The notes under the pieces are model-generated. The model did no database searches, was not told where the DNA came from, and saw only the letters and a list, made by a program, of their open reading frames with translations. Both the position numbers and the translations under genes were made by a program. A DNA stretch of 64,000 nt from G963665925 sp963676345 (GTDB lineage Bacteria > Bacillota > Clostridia > Peptostreptococcales > Acidaminobacteraceae), in NCBI GenBank assembly GCA_963676345.2, contig CAXXTS010000001.1:682001-746000 (forward strand), read 5' to 3'. This document shows, in pieces, positions 42,967-50,240 of this stretch; position 1 is the stretch's first letter, and each line of letters begins with the position of its first letter.

Positions 42967-42995
42967 ATTATACATTGCCCACTGGACGGTTTCAA
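42967..42995 (-). promoter_or_regulatory. Promoter of the ROK-GGDEF operon
   Basis: TTGAAA (42990-42995), 17-base spacer, TATAAT (42967-42972) on the minus strand. Confidence 0.82.
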
Positions 42996-42999
42996 GGAA

Positions 43000-43026
43000 A
43001 AGATAAAGCCCCGTAAACGGGACTTC
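43000..43026 (-). terminator. Terminator downstream of the HD-GYP gene
   Basis: CCCG-TAAA-CGGG core extended by AAG / CTT pairs, followed on the minus strand by TTTATCTTTT. Confidence 0.55.
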
Positions 43027-43053
43027 ATCGTCGCAATATAGAACCATTCAATT

Positions 43054-44604
43054 TTAATCTGCCATCTCGTTCATGATTTTTTCAACTTCCTCGATATGCT
43101 CAACAAAAGCATCTACTAAATCGGGATCAAACTTAATCCCTTTTTGCTTTTGGATGTATTCAACAGCCTCATCGACAGGCCAAGGTTCTTTATAACACCG
43201 CTTATGGCAAAGGGAGTCAAATACATCTGCAATGGCGACAATGCGTGCCCCCATTGGGATTTCTTCGCCCTTTAGACCTTTAGGGTACCCGCTTCCATCC
43301 CAGTTCTCATGGTGACTCTTGGCAATTTCAGATGCAGAATCCATAAGTATCAGCTTTGAGTCCCTTAGGATTCTATAGCCGATATCTGTATGCGTTTTAA
43401 TATAACTAAACTCCTCATCTGTCAGTTTGCCTGGTTTATTGAGTACATTTTCTGAAATGCCTATCTTTCCAATATCATGCATGGGCGCAGCCATCTTAAT
43501 GGTGTCTGCTGCCTGTTCATCCAGTCCAACTTTCTTTGCTACCAGATAGGCAATTTCTGCAACACGTCTAACATGATTGGCTGTATCTTGCGAGCGGGAT
43601 TCTACAACTTCACCCAGCCTGTAGATCACTTCTTTTTGTGTCTTTACAATTCGTTCATTAAGATAGACATTATCAAATGCAAGGCTGATATTGGTGCTGA
43701 AAAGCATCATCAGCTCTTTGTCGATTTCAGAAATTTCCTTAACACCCTTGAACACAATATAGTTTTCAATTTCACCTAGGCTTTTATAGTAGCCTACAAA
43801 TATATTGCCCCTAAAAATAGGCCTTTGCTCTTTTTCTGCCTCTTCTATACATGCAACAATCTCTTCATCTGCTACTTCAGAGATGGACTGATTGATTAAT
43901 TCTTCAAACTCTCCACATCCTGCAAGGACTATCAAATGGCCGTTTTTCTTTGTAGCTGCCAGGCTTGATGACTTTCTAAAGTAAATCGCTTCATCTTCAA
44001 AGCCATACATTGAAATCATTTGCATAATCAGTCCTGCTGTAAAGCGTTTCAATGAACTAATTTCAAACAGACTGTTCGACGCTTCAACAATTTTTTGAAG
44101 CCCCTGCCTGTTTTTCTCAATAATAATCAAATCTTTGTAAGTTCGAAGTGCTGATACTAAGGATGTAAACATCTTTTGAACTGTTAGTTCCGTTTTTGTT
44201 TTATAGTCATTGATGTCATAGTCAATAATAACCCTGTCTTCAGGCGCCTGACCAGGCTGTCCTGTCCTGAGTATGATGCGGATGAGCTTGTTTTCAAGCA
44301 CTTCACGTATATATTTCACAAGGCGAAGCCCTGCATCTTCATCTTCCATAACAACATCTAAAAACACAACGGCTATATCATTGTTTTCTTCTAAAACCTC
44401 TTTTGCCTCTGCACTGGAATAGGCGCTTAAAAACTCAATATGCCTGTTTTCAAATACAAAATCGTGGAGAACGAGCCGTGTTGTATTATGTACAACCTCC
44501 TCATCATCAACAATCAGAACCCGCCAAGGCTCTGTAGGTTCTGTTTCATGCTTTTCTATCACATCATCCTTAAACACAAGCAAATCATCACCTTGATCAA
44601 ACAT
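43054..44604 (-). CDS. Response regulator with DUF3369-like region and HD-GYP domain
   Basis: About 516 residues. The receiver (about 25-150) has VLIVDDEEVVHN, phospho-acceptor Asp in AVVFLDVVMEDEDAG and a ..YKTKTELT Lys; a DUF3369/GAF-like middle region follows; the C-terminal HD-GYP domain has HVRRVAEIAYLVAKKVG, HDIGKIGISENVLNKPGKLT, HHENWDGSGYPKGLKGEEI and ARIVAIADVFDSL. HD-GYP proteins hydrolyse cyclic di-GMP, and the metal ligands are intact. The ATG at 44604 (MFDQGDD) has GGAGGTG eight bases upstream and overlaps the end of the kinase gene by eight bases, so the two are partners. Confidence 0.9.
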   Translation of the reverse strand: MFDQGDDLLVFKDDVIEKHETEPTEPWRVLIVDDEEVVHNTTRLVLHDFVFENRHIEFLSAYSSAEAKEVLEENNDIAVVFLDVVMEDEDAGLRLVKYIREVLENKLIRIILRTGQPGQAPEDRVIIDYDINDYKTKTELTVQKMFTSLVSALRTYKDLIIIEKNRQGLQKIVEASNSLFEISSLKRFTAGLIMQMISMYGFEDEAIYFRKSSSLAATKKNGHLIVLAGCGEFEELINQSISEVADEEIVACIEEAEKEQRPIFRGNIFVGYYKSLGEIENYIVFKGVKEISEIDKELMMLFSTNISLAFDNVYLNERIVKTQKEVIYRLGEVVESRSQDTANHVRRVAEIAYLVAKKVGLDEQAADTIKMAAPMHDIGKIGISENVLNKPGKLTDEEFSYIKTHTDIGYRILRDSKLILMDSASEIAKSHHENWDGSGYPKGLKGEEIPMGARIVAIADVFDSLCHKRCYKEPWPVDEAVEYIQKQKGIKFDPDLVDAFVEHIEEVEKIMNEMAD

Positions 44605-46690
44605 GTACAGCACCTCCTATTGGTATCTCAATAACTACATCTGTCCCTGTTTCAACTTCTGAATATATTGAAAGGCGACCTCCTAATACATGCTCAGCCA
44701 CATATCCGACTGCTGAAAGACCAATACCACTAAATTGACTGTCTGACTGACAAGTATAAAAAAGCGTTTCTGATTTTTCAAGGCATGTTTCATCCATTCC
44801 ACAGCCATTGTCTGATACAATTACAATAATCTTGTCTTTTTCAAGTGCAGCTTTGATATTTACAATACCACTACGGCCTTCAACACCATGATAAAGTGCA
44901 TTTGAAACAAGTTGAAGAATCATATACCTTAAATAATGGGGTTTATGAATGTAGGGTAGATTCTGATCCAGTTCCAGCTTTAACTTGACCTGGTGACTGG
45001 AGTTCTCTAAAAACGCAAGCTCTGCAGCCTCTTTAATAATCTTAGCTGGATCTGACATCTGTGTCCCATCATTTAGACCCATGGTTTCAGTTCCATACAT
45101 CTGCCTTGTTTTTTCTAAGAAGGTGTTTAGATGTGCATTTAATTTTTCTGTTGTACGTACTCTGGATTCAATGTACTGCTCAAAATCAGATCTTTTCATT
45201 TCACCATTTTTATACAAATCACGTATTTGCTCTGTCCTGCCTTTCGCAAATTCTATCTCTGCCAAAAAAGACTTAATGTGTAAAGACTCTCGTAAACTGC
45301 TCTTAACGAGTATCCTATTCAAACGTACAGCTAGGTCTAGCTGTACTAGCTTTGGATAAACTTCTAGCGGTACTTGAAAGCCGCCATTTATATTTTGCTT
45401 TGTGAGTTTTTGTTTCAGCTGTCTATTCTCTTCAATAACGCGGTTAAATTCCTGTTGTAACAATTCGAGCTTTGGATCCATTTGATCGACACTATCTGAC
45501 GTAACTGCTTTGTCATAGTCAAACAATGTTTCCAGCCGTATCTTTTCTGCTTCCAAATTTTCATTCATCATATGTTCTTTTCTATTCAGATATGTCAGGG
45601 CCATAATTAAGGTAATGAGTGCCGCCGCAATTGCTGTACCTAAAATTAAAGGCGCGTACTCACGAATGCGATCAGTCGGCTTATTAATGATAGTGGCCTC
45701 ATTAGGCAAGGTGATCGACTCTAGACCAAATTGCTTGAGCTCTTTATAGTCAAAATAAAGATCTGGATTGGCTATTTCAAGCAAGTCATAGTCAAATATC
45801 TCGCCTTTAAGTTTTGATATCGCAAAATCTGCAGCTACTTGTCCGTGTTCATAGCCATCAACAAGATAGCCACCCACTATGCCATTTCCCAAATAGAATT
45901 TCCACATCCCGTATATGGGTGACTTGCTCATATCATAGATGGCTTCTAGCCCTTCATTATAACTATAGTGGTTGCCAGCATCATCTTCTGTAAAGAGTAC
46001 CATTAGCACAGCATCATAGCGCTTGAGTTCACTCAACTTCTTTTTAATACGCCCTAAATTTGAGCTCTCAATTAATTCTATTGATTGCTTTCCACTAAAT
46101 GCCTTTACCGACTCCCTCACCTGACTCATTACAGCCTGTGAGGTTACAGAGTCCCCAGTGACAACTAAAATTTCACTCTCGTCCGGATGGATTGTAGAGA
46201 TAAGATCAAGCGTCTTTTCAATGTCAACCTTTTCGTAAACGCCTTCAAACCGCTCGGGTAGAGTTGTGTTTGAGTCATCTGCATTAATGCCCACAAAAAC
46301 GACCGGTACCTCTGATAGAATCTCCAATTCCGATTCTTTAACAAAGTTCAGGGCATTGTTATCCGCTGCAACAATCAGTGAAAATTCTGTACCTGTATAC
46401 TTTGTATCAATGTACCGGCTAAAGTTAGCGTAATCTGTTTGAGAATGCATTCTCTTAGTATCCATAAATTCTTCATATACATCTACAAATGAGCGATACG
46501 GCTCTATTGTTTCAAAAAAACCTGCTGAAATGTCTCGTGTCCATACATTCTGAGAATCGTATGACTGCAAGAATAGTATTTTCAGCGATTCTTCCTGTGC
46601 AAAAGCTGGACGGTTTAATGCGAAAACACCTACTGTAATCCCTATAAGAATAACTGCCATGACGGTTGCTGCTAATCTATTGCGTATCAA
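44597..46690 (-). CDS. Sensor kinase with ABC_sub_bind-type sensor and eroded H-box
   Basis: 697 residues. A signal/anchor helix is followed by a periplasmic-binding-type sensor (about 35-335) of the ABC substrate-binding class seen next to kinases (ILFLQSYDSQNVWTRDISAGF, VVFVGINADDSNTTLPERFEGVYE, GEIFDYDLLEIANPDLYFDYKEL). A transmembrane helix lies near 352-372, then a coiled coil. HATPase_c is intact (VSNALYHGVEG, VSDNGCGMDE, FSGIGLSAVGYVAEHVLGGRLS). In the dimerisation region the expected SHELNTP-like H-box is not found; the nearest residues are LRESLHIKSFLAEIEF. The start codon is TTG with GAGGTGAG upstream. It is translationally coupled to the REC-HD-GYP gene. Confidence 0.83.
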   Translation of the reverse strand: MIRNRLAATVMAVILIGITVGVFALNRPAFAQEESLKILFLQSYDSQNVWTRDISAGFFETIEPYRSFVDVYEEFMDTKRMHSQTDYANFSRYIDTKYTGTEFSLIVAADNNALNFVKESELEILSEVPVVFVGINADDSNTTLPERFEGVYEKVDIEKTLDLISTIHPDESEILVVTGDSVTSQAVMSQVRESVKAFSGKQSIELIESSNLGRIKKKLSELKRYDAVLMVLFTEDDAGNHYSYNEGLEAIYDMSKSPIYGMWKFYLGNGIVGGYLVDGYEHGQVAADFAISKLKGEIFDYDLLEIANPDLYFDYKELKQFGLESITLPNEATIINKPTDRIREYAPLILGTAIAAALITLIMALTYLNRKEHMMNENLEAEKIRLETLFDYDKAVTSDSVDQMDPKLELLQQEFNRVIEENRQLKQKLTKQNINGGFQVPLEVYPKLVQLDLAVRLNRILVKSSLRESLHIKSFLAEIEFAKGRTEQIRDLYKNGEMKRSDFEQYIESRVRTTEKLNAHLNTFLEKTRQMYGTETMGLNDGTQMSDPAKIIKEAAELAFLENSSHQVKLKLELDQNLPYIHKPHYLRYMILQLVSNALYHGVEGRSGIVNIKAALEKDKIIVIVSDNGCGMDETCLEKSETLFYTCQSDSQFSGIGLSAVGYVAEHVLGGRLSIYSEVETGTDVVIEIPIGGAVHV

Positions 46691-46851
46691 TATCTCACCT
46701 CATTTTCATATTTGGTCTATTCATACCCAAAGACTATTTGTAATACCATATTTATACTGTTAATTAAGTGTCTTTTTATGGTAATTTTTTGTTGTTCATT
46801 CCCACCTATATCCATGATAGCTTCTCTGAAATGATTGTTTTGTCATGTACA

Positions 46852-46885
46852 AAAGGCACACATTCATATTAGAATGTGTGCCTTT
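46852..46885. terminator. Terminator downstream of the small membrane protein gene
   Basis: Perfect 14-bp stem AAAGGCACACATTC / GAATGTGTGCCTTT with a 6-base loop. The interval 46691-46851 otherwise holds only AT-rich sequence with likely promoter of the kinase gene. Confidence 0.75.
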
Positions 46886-46920
46886 ACACGCAATGGGCTA
46901 TGCCCTATATTATTTTAACT

Positions 46921-47241
46921 CTATTCATCATCAATTTCTTTAAAATCAACATCTTCTGCATCTCGTGTTAACTCTGCATCTTCATGTACACTAGCAGAAT
47001 CTGATGTTGTATCCGCTTGCCAATTATAAGTCTGTTGTTCTTGCTCTGTATATGTTGTTTCTGATTTACCATTAATTTGCATGCTCTTCATAACGTACCA
47101 CACCCCCACTGATATAAGTAGGACAATCCCCAGCGGTGTAGTGAAGATAAGCCTTGATATAACGCTTATAAAGGAAAACATAAAAAACATGATTAGAACC
47201 AGAATTAAACATCCGAAATTGTTTGAATAAGTGTATCTCAT
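46921..47241 (-). CDS. Small membrane protein with acidic tail, unknown function
   Basis: 106 residues. Two hydrophobic helices (about 10-32 FGCLILVLIMFFMFSFISVI and 36-52) are followed by a soluble tail of about 50 residues rich in Glu, Asp, Thr and Gln, ending DVDFKEIDDE. No known domain. GAGAGGGAA precedes the ATG. It has its own promoter and terminator, so it is monocistronic. A role as a membrane-stress or phage-shock-like accessory protein is possible but unsupported. Confidence 0.65.
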   Translation of the reverse strand: MRYTYSNNFGCLILVLIMFFMFSFISVISRLIFTTPLGIVLLISVGVWYVMKSMQINGKSETTYTEQEQQTYNWQADTTSDSASVHEDAELTRDAEDVDFKEIDDE

Positions 47242-47269
47242 AATGATTCCCTCTCTTTCTGATACTTCT

Positions 47270-47299
47270 ATTGTACTAGAAAGGGAAACCCTGTGACAA
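47270..47299 (-). promoter_or_regulatory. Promoter of the small membrane protein gene
   Basis: TTGTCA (47294-47299), 18-base spacer, TACAAT (47270-47275) on the minus strand. Confidence 0.6.
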
Positions 47300-47378
47300 T
47301 ATGAATTATAATACTTTTAGATTAGTTTAATCGATATTTAAGAAATTTGAACTGTATAAAGCAAATTTTGTACAATAA

Positions 47379-47432
47379 AAGGCTGTCAAACTGAAATGCA
47401 GTACATTTCAAATTTGACAGCCTTGTTTTTTT
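47379..47432. terminator. Bidirectional terminator beyond the deoC-side repeats
   Basis: AAGGCTGTCAAA and TTTGACAGCCTT enclose an inner TGAAATG / CATTTCA stem; TTTTTTT follows on plus and TTTTATT on minus. There is no plus-strand gene just upstream, so its likely job is to end the deoC transcript. Confidence 0.7.
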
Positions 47433-47451
47433 ATTTAACAGCTTATATACA

Positions 47452-47760
47452 TTCTACTCCCTACGGTCGTGGAGTAAGGTACGATGCTCGAAATCACAGA
47501 TTTCACTTTAGCACATTCGTGCCGCACATCGGACCCTCCGATATCTTTCAGATCTCGGAGTAAGGAATAACATACCAAATTGAAATTTGGATTATTCCAT
47601 TACAGCCAGTCAGGAATACACTCTACTCCCTACGGTCGTGGAGTAAGGTACGATGCTCGAAATCACAGATTTCGATCGCAGTGCCCTACGGGCAGTCAGG
47701 AATACACTCTACTCCCTACGGTCGTGGAGTAAGGTACGATGCTCGAAATCACAGATTTCG
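47452..47760. repeat. Three copies of a 53-bp hairpin repeat downstream of deoC
   Basis: A 53-bp unit starting TCTACTCCCTACGGTCGTGG and ending with the GAAATC-aca-GATTTC hairpin occurs at 47452-47504, 47622-47674 and 47708-47760. Copies two and three are also preceded by the same CAGTCAGGAATACAC. Each unit can form CTACTCC / GGAGTA-type and GAAATC / GATTTC hairpins. Between copies one and two are further hairpins (TCCGATATC / GATCTCGGA). The block abuts the deoC stop codon and lies before the terminator. Confidence 0.85.
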
Positions 47761-47769
47761 ATCGTACCA

Positions 47770-48435
47770 TTAATAATCGCTGTCGCTAACGCCGCCTGTT
47801 ACAATTGCGACTGATGAGCTTGCGCCGATTCTTGATGCACCTGCATCAATCATCTTTTTAGCGCCTGCAAAGTCTCTTACACCGCCGGATGCTTTTACGC
47901 CTAGTTCTGGACCAACCGTTTTACGCATGAGTGCGATGTCATCAGCTGTTGCACCACCTGTGCTAAAGCCAGTCGATGTTTTCACATAGTCTGCTCCAGC
48001 TTCTTTTGATAGTTCACAAGCCTTCACTTTTTCTTCGTCAGTCAGCAAGCACGCTTCAATGATAACTTTTAAAAGCGCTTTGCCTTTACAAGCTTCTACT
48101 ACTGCTTTGATATCTTCGCGAACATAGTCATACTTACCATCTTTTAGTGCACCAATGTTAATGACCATATCAATTTCGTCAGCACCATCTTCAATTGCCT
48201 TTGTCGCTTCAAAAGCTTTCACCTCAGGAATGTTCGCCCCAAGTGGGAAACTAATTACTGAGCAAACCTTTACGTCGGTTCCCTTCAGTTCTTCCTTAAC
48301 GCGTGTCACATTACAAGGATTAACGCATACTGAAAAGAATCCATGTTCTCTCGCTTCTGCGCAAATCTTTTTAACTTGAGCCTCTGTCGTATCAGGCTTT
48401 AGAATAGTGTGGTCAATATACTTCGCTAAATTCAT
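47770..48435 (-). CDS. deoC: Deoxyribose-phosphate aldolase
   Basis: 221 residues. DeoC splits 2-deoxyribose 5-phosphate into glyceraldehyde 3-phosphate and acetaldehyde. Motifs include YIDHTILKPDTTEAQVKKIC, VCVNPCNVTRVKEEL, VCSVISFPLGANIPEVKAFE, DEIDMVINIGALKDG, LLKVIIEACLLTDEEK and the Schiff-base lysine segment ADYVKTSTGFSTGGAT, then VKASGGVRDFAGAKKMIDAGASRIGASS. GGGGGA precedes the ATG. It follows pduL by 52 bases, probably co-transcribed. The stop codon is immediately followed by the repeat block. Confidence 0.96.
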   Translation of the reverse strand: MNLAKYIDHTILKPDTTEAQVKKICAEAREHGFFSVCVNPCNVTRVKEELKGTDVKVCSVISFPLGANIPEVKAFEATKAIEDGADEIDMVINIGALKDGKYDYVREDIKAVVEACKGKALLKVIIEACLLTDEEKVKACELSKEAGADYVKTSTGFSTGGATADDIALMRKTVGPELGVKASGGVRDFAGAKKMIDAGASRIGASSSVAIVTGGVSDSDY

Positions 48436-48487
48436 TACAGGTATCCCCCGTTCCTTTGTACTCAGGACGCGGCGTTAATAATAAGAT

Positions 48488-49057
48488 TTAGATAATTTCT
48501 ACATCCATGCCATTTTTAAGGCCAGCAGCATTACCTTCATCAATATCTAAATGGAACTCAAGTGCATACGTTTCATGAGCACGCGCAAGAACGTTATTGA
48601 ACACAACGCCTCTTTCGCCTTCCACTTTAACGCTAACGCGGTCCTTATCCTTTAGACCAAATCTTTCTGCGTCAGAAGTGTGCATATGAATGTGACGAGC
48701 AGCAGCAATAATACCTTCTTCAAGAACTGCTTCACCTTCAGGACCCTTGATTGTGCATCCCGGACTTCCAGCAAGATCACCTGAGTCACGTACTGGTGGT
48801 TTAACGCCAAGTACGAAACCGTCAGTTAGTGAAACCTCAATTTGAGTTGTTTTTCTTGCAGGACCTAGAACACGCATAGTCAAGCTGCCTTTAGGACCAA
48901 CCACTTCAATTTTTTCATTGCACGCGTACTGACCTGGCTGACCAAGATCTTTGAACTTTGTCAGTTCGTAACCTTTACCAAACAGTGCTTCGACATGCTC
49001 TTGACTTAGATGTACATGGCGGTTAGACAAACCAACCGGAACAAGCTTCTTTTCCAT
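48488..49057 (-). CDS. pduL: Phosphate acyltransferase PduL
   Basis: 189 residues. PduL exchanges acyl-CoA and acyl-phosphate (acetyl or propionyl), giving ATP through acetate kinase. The two PduL domains are seen with zinc ligands in PVGLSNRHVHLSQEHVEALFG and in AAARHIHMHTSDAERFGL, and LGPARKTTQIEVSLTD. No N-terminal encapsulation peptide precedes the conserved start and no other microcompartment genes are near, so it is probably a free cytosolic enzyme. GGAGGT precedes the ATG. Its promoter has perfect -35 and -10 hexamers. Together with deoC it links deoxyribose-derived C2 units to acetyl phosphate, if an acetaldehyde dehydrogenase is supplied from elsewhere. Confidence 0.94.
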   Translation of the reverse strand: MEKKLVPVGLSNRHVHLSQEHVEALFGKGYELTKFKDLGQPGQYACNEKIEVVGPKGSLTMRVLGPARKTTQIEVSLTDGFVLGVKPPVRDSGDLAGSPGCTIKGPEGEAVLEEGIIAAARHIHMHTSDAERFGLKDKDRVSVKVEGERGVVFNNVLARAHETYALEFHLDIDEGNAAGLKNGMDVEII

Positions 49058-49103
49058 TATAATGACCTCCGAATTATTTTGTATACATTATACTCACATT
49101 CTT

Positions 49104-49131
49104 ATTATATAGTCATTCGTTCAATTGTCAA
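49104..49131 (-). promoter_or_regulatory. Consensus sigma-A promoter of pduL-deoC
   Basis: TTGACA (49126-49131), 16-base spacer, TATAAT (49104-49109) on the minus strand: both hexamers perfect, so strong expression is expected. Confidence 0.88.
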
Positions 49132-49234
49132 TTGTTTGTGAGTACCTAATTACATGTCTTTAAACGCCTCTGTCCCTCTATGTCTTCTTTAGAGAACAGA
49201 CATAAATTTCTCAGTATAGCGTCTTATTGACTGA

Positions 49235-49771
49235 CTAGCGATAGACTTCTTCCTTGAGCGTTGCTACAAAAGGCAGATTTCTATACTTTTCTGCGTAATC
49301 AATACCATAACCAACAATAAACTCATCTGGAATATCGAACCCTTTATAATGTACGTCCAGCTCAACCTTGCGACGTTCTGGTTTGTCGAGCAGCGTACAG
49401 ATTGAAAGGCTATTTGTTCCTCTTGATTTGAAATTCTCAGTCAAATAATGCAGTGTAAGGCCTGTATCAATAATATCTTCAACTATCAATACATTTTTCC
49501 CTTCAATGCTGTAATCAAGATCTTTAACAATCTTTACAACACCAGAGCTCTGTGTAGAATGACCGTAGCTTGATGCCGCAATAAAGTCAATTTCAACAGG
49601 AAGATCAATCTCTCGGATCAAATCTGACATAAATACATTTGCTCCTTTAAGAACACCTATAACAAGAAGTTCTTTGCCTGCATAATCCTTTGAAATTTGA
49701 GAACCAAGTTCTTTAACCTTATTGGCAATCAGTTCCTTTGAAAAGAGAATTTCTTTAATATCATTGTTCAT
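49235..49771 (-). CDS. hpt: Hypoxanthine-guanine phosphoribosyltransferase
   Basis: 178 residues. It salvages hypoxanthine and guanine with PRPP to IMP and GMP. The type I PRTase motif is VLIVEDIIDTGLTLHYL; other family blocks are LLVIGVLKGANVFMSDLIREI, VEIDFIAASSYGHSTQSSGVVKIVKDL, CTLLDKPERRKVELDVHYKGFDIPDEFIVGYGIDYAEKYRNLPFV. GGGGTGAAG precedes the ATG. The promoter region holds two facing PurBox-like sites, so PurR control is likely. Monocistronic. Confidence 0.96.
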   Translation of the reverse strand: MNNDIKEILFSKELIANKVKELGSQISKDYAGKELLVIGVLKGANVFMSDLIREIDLPVEIDFIAASSYGHSTQSSGVVKIVKDLDYSIEGKNVLIVEDIIDTGLTLHYLTENFKSRGTNSLSICTLLDKPERRKVELDVHYKGFDIPDEFIVGYGIDYAEKYRNLPFVATLKEEVYR

Positions 49772-49832
49772 GTCTTCACCCCGTACATGTCTATCATCTT
49801 TGTTTATCCTAATCTGGATGACAGCTTACCCT

Positions 49833-49876
49833 AAAACCGAACATCCACTCATCATTATACATCTTAATTCGGTGTT
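49833..49876. promoter_or_regulatory. Facing PurBox pair around the hpt -10 element
   Basis: AAAACCGAACATC (49833-49845, plus strand) matches 12 of 13 positions of the Bacillus PurBox AWWWCCGAACWWT. AACACCGAATTAA (49864-49876, minus strand) matches about 10 of 13. They face each other with an 18-base gap, close to the 16-17 known for PurR, and the hpt TATAAT (49854-49859) lies between them. PurR binding is inferred. Confidence 0.65.
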
Positions 49877-50026
49877 TTTCCAGTTTTAAAGCATATTTTC
49901 AAATAAAATTAGGATACAGATTGGCATTTAGGGTTAATTAGCTGAACATTTCAATTTGAATGTACGTCTTTTCGCCATGAAAGCATATCAAACCTCTCAG
50001 ACATTTGGCTTATACCCTCATGAATC

Positions 50027-50082
50027 AAAAAAACCCGAACGAACAGCGATTTTTATTTAAAAAAATCGAAATTCGTACGGGT
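50027..50082 (-). terminator. Strong terminator downstream of the tad/FHA operon
   Basis: Long stem with outer arms ACCCGAACGAA (50033-50043) and TTCGTACGGGT (50072-50082) and an inner CGATTTTT / AAAAATCG stem, followed on the minus strand by seven T. Confidence 0.85.
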
Positions 50083-50155
50083 AGCAGCTCATAAAGGTTT
50101 TAGCACCTGCATGTCTGGCGAACATATGACTATGTTCGATTACAACACTATTATA
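50083..50155 (-). other. Structured leader-like sequence before the terminator, unidentified
   Basis: On the minus strand a TATAAT (50150-50155) precedes about 65 bases with a CGAACATA / TATGTTCG hairpin and GCAG / CTGC pairing, running straight into the terminator at 50027-50082. The layout recalls a riboswitch or a small RNA, but no known class was matched. It may simply be the 3' region of the FHA gene. Confidence 0.3.
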
Positions 50156-50240
50156 ATACAGTACAAGTTTAAAATATTCAAGTCAAACTTAATAGATATG
50201 GAGCAGTTCAAATATACGCCCTTCTACCTTCTAAACTCTG

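Noticed and set aside
47452..47760. CRISPR array or integron attC sites
   Set aside because: Spacing is irregular, the stretches between copies are themselves repeated, and no cas or integrase gene is present.
50083..50155. Purine or ZTP riboswitch near hpt
   Set aside because: The TTTCTACC and ATATGG blocks of purine switches are absent; a CTGGCGAA-like piece on the plus strand lacks the second ZTP half.
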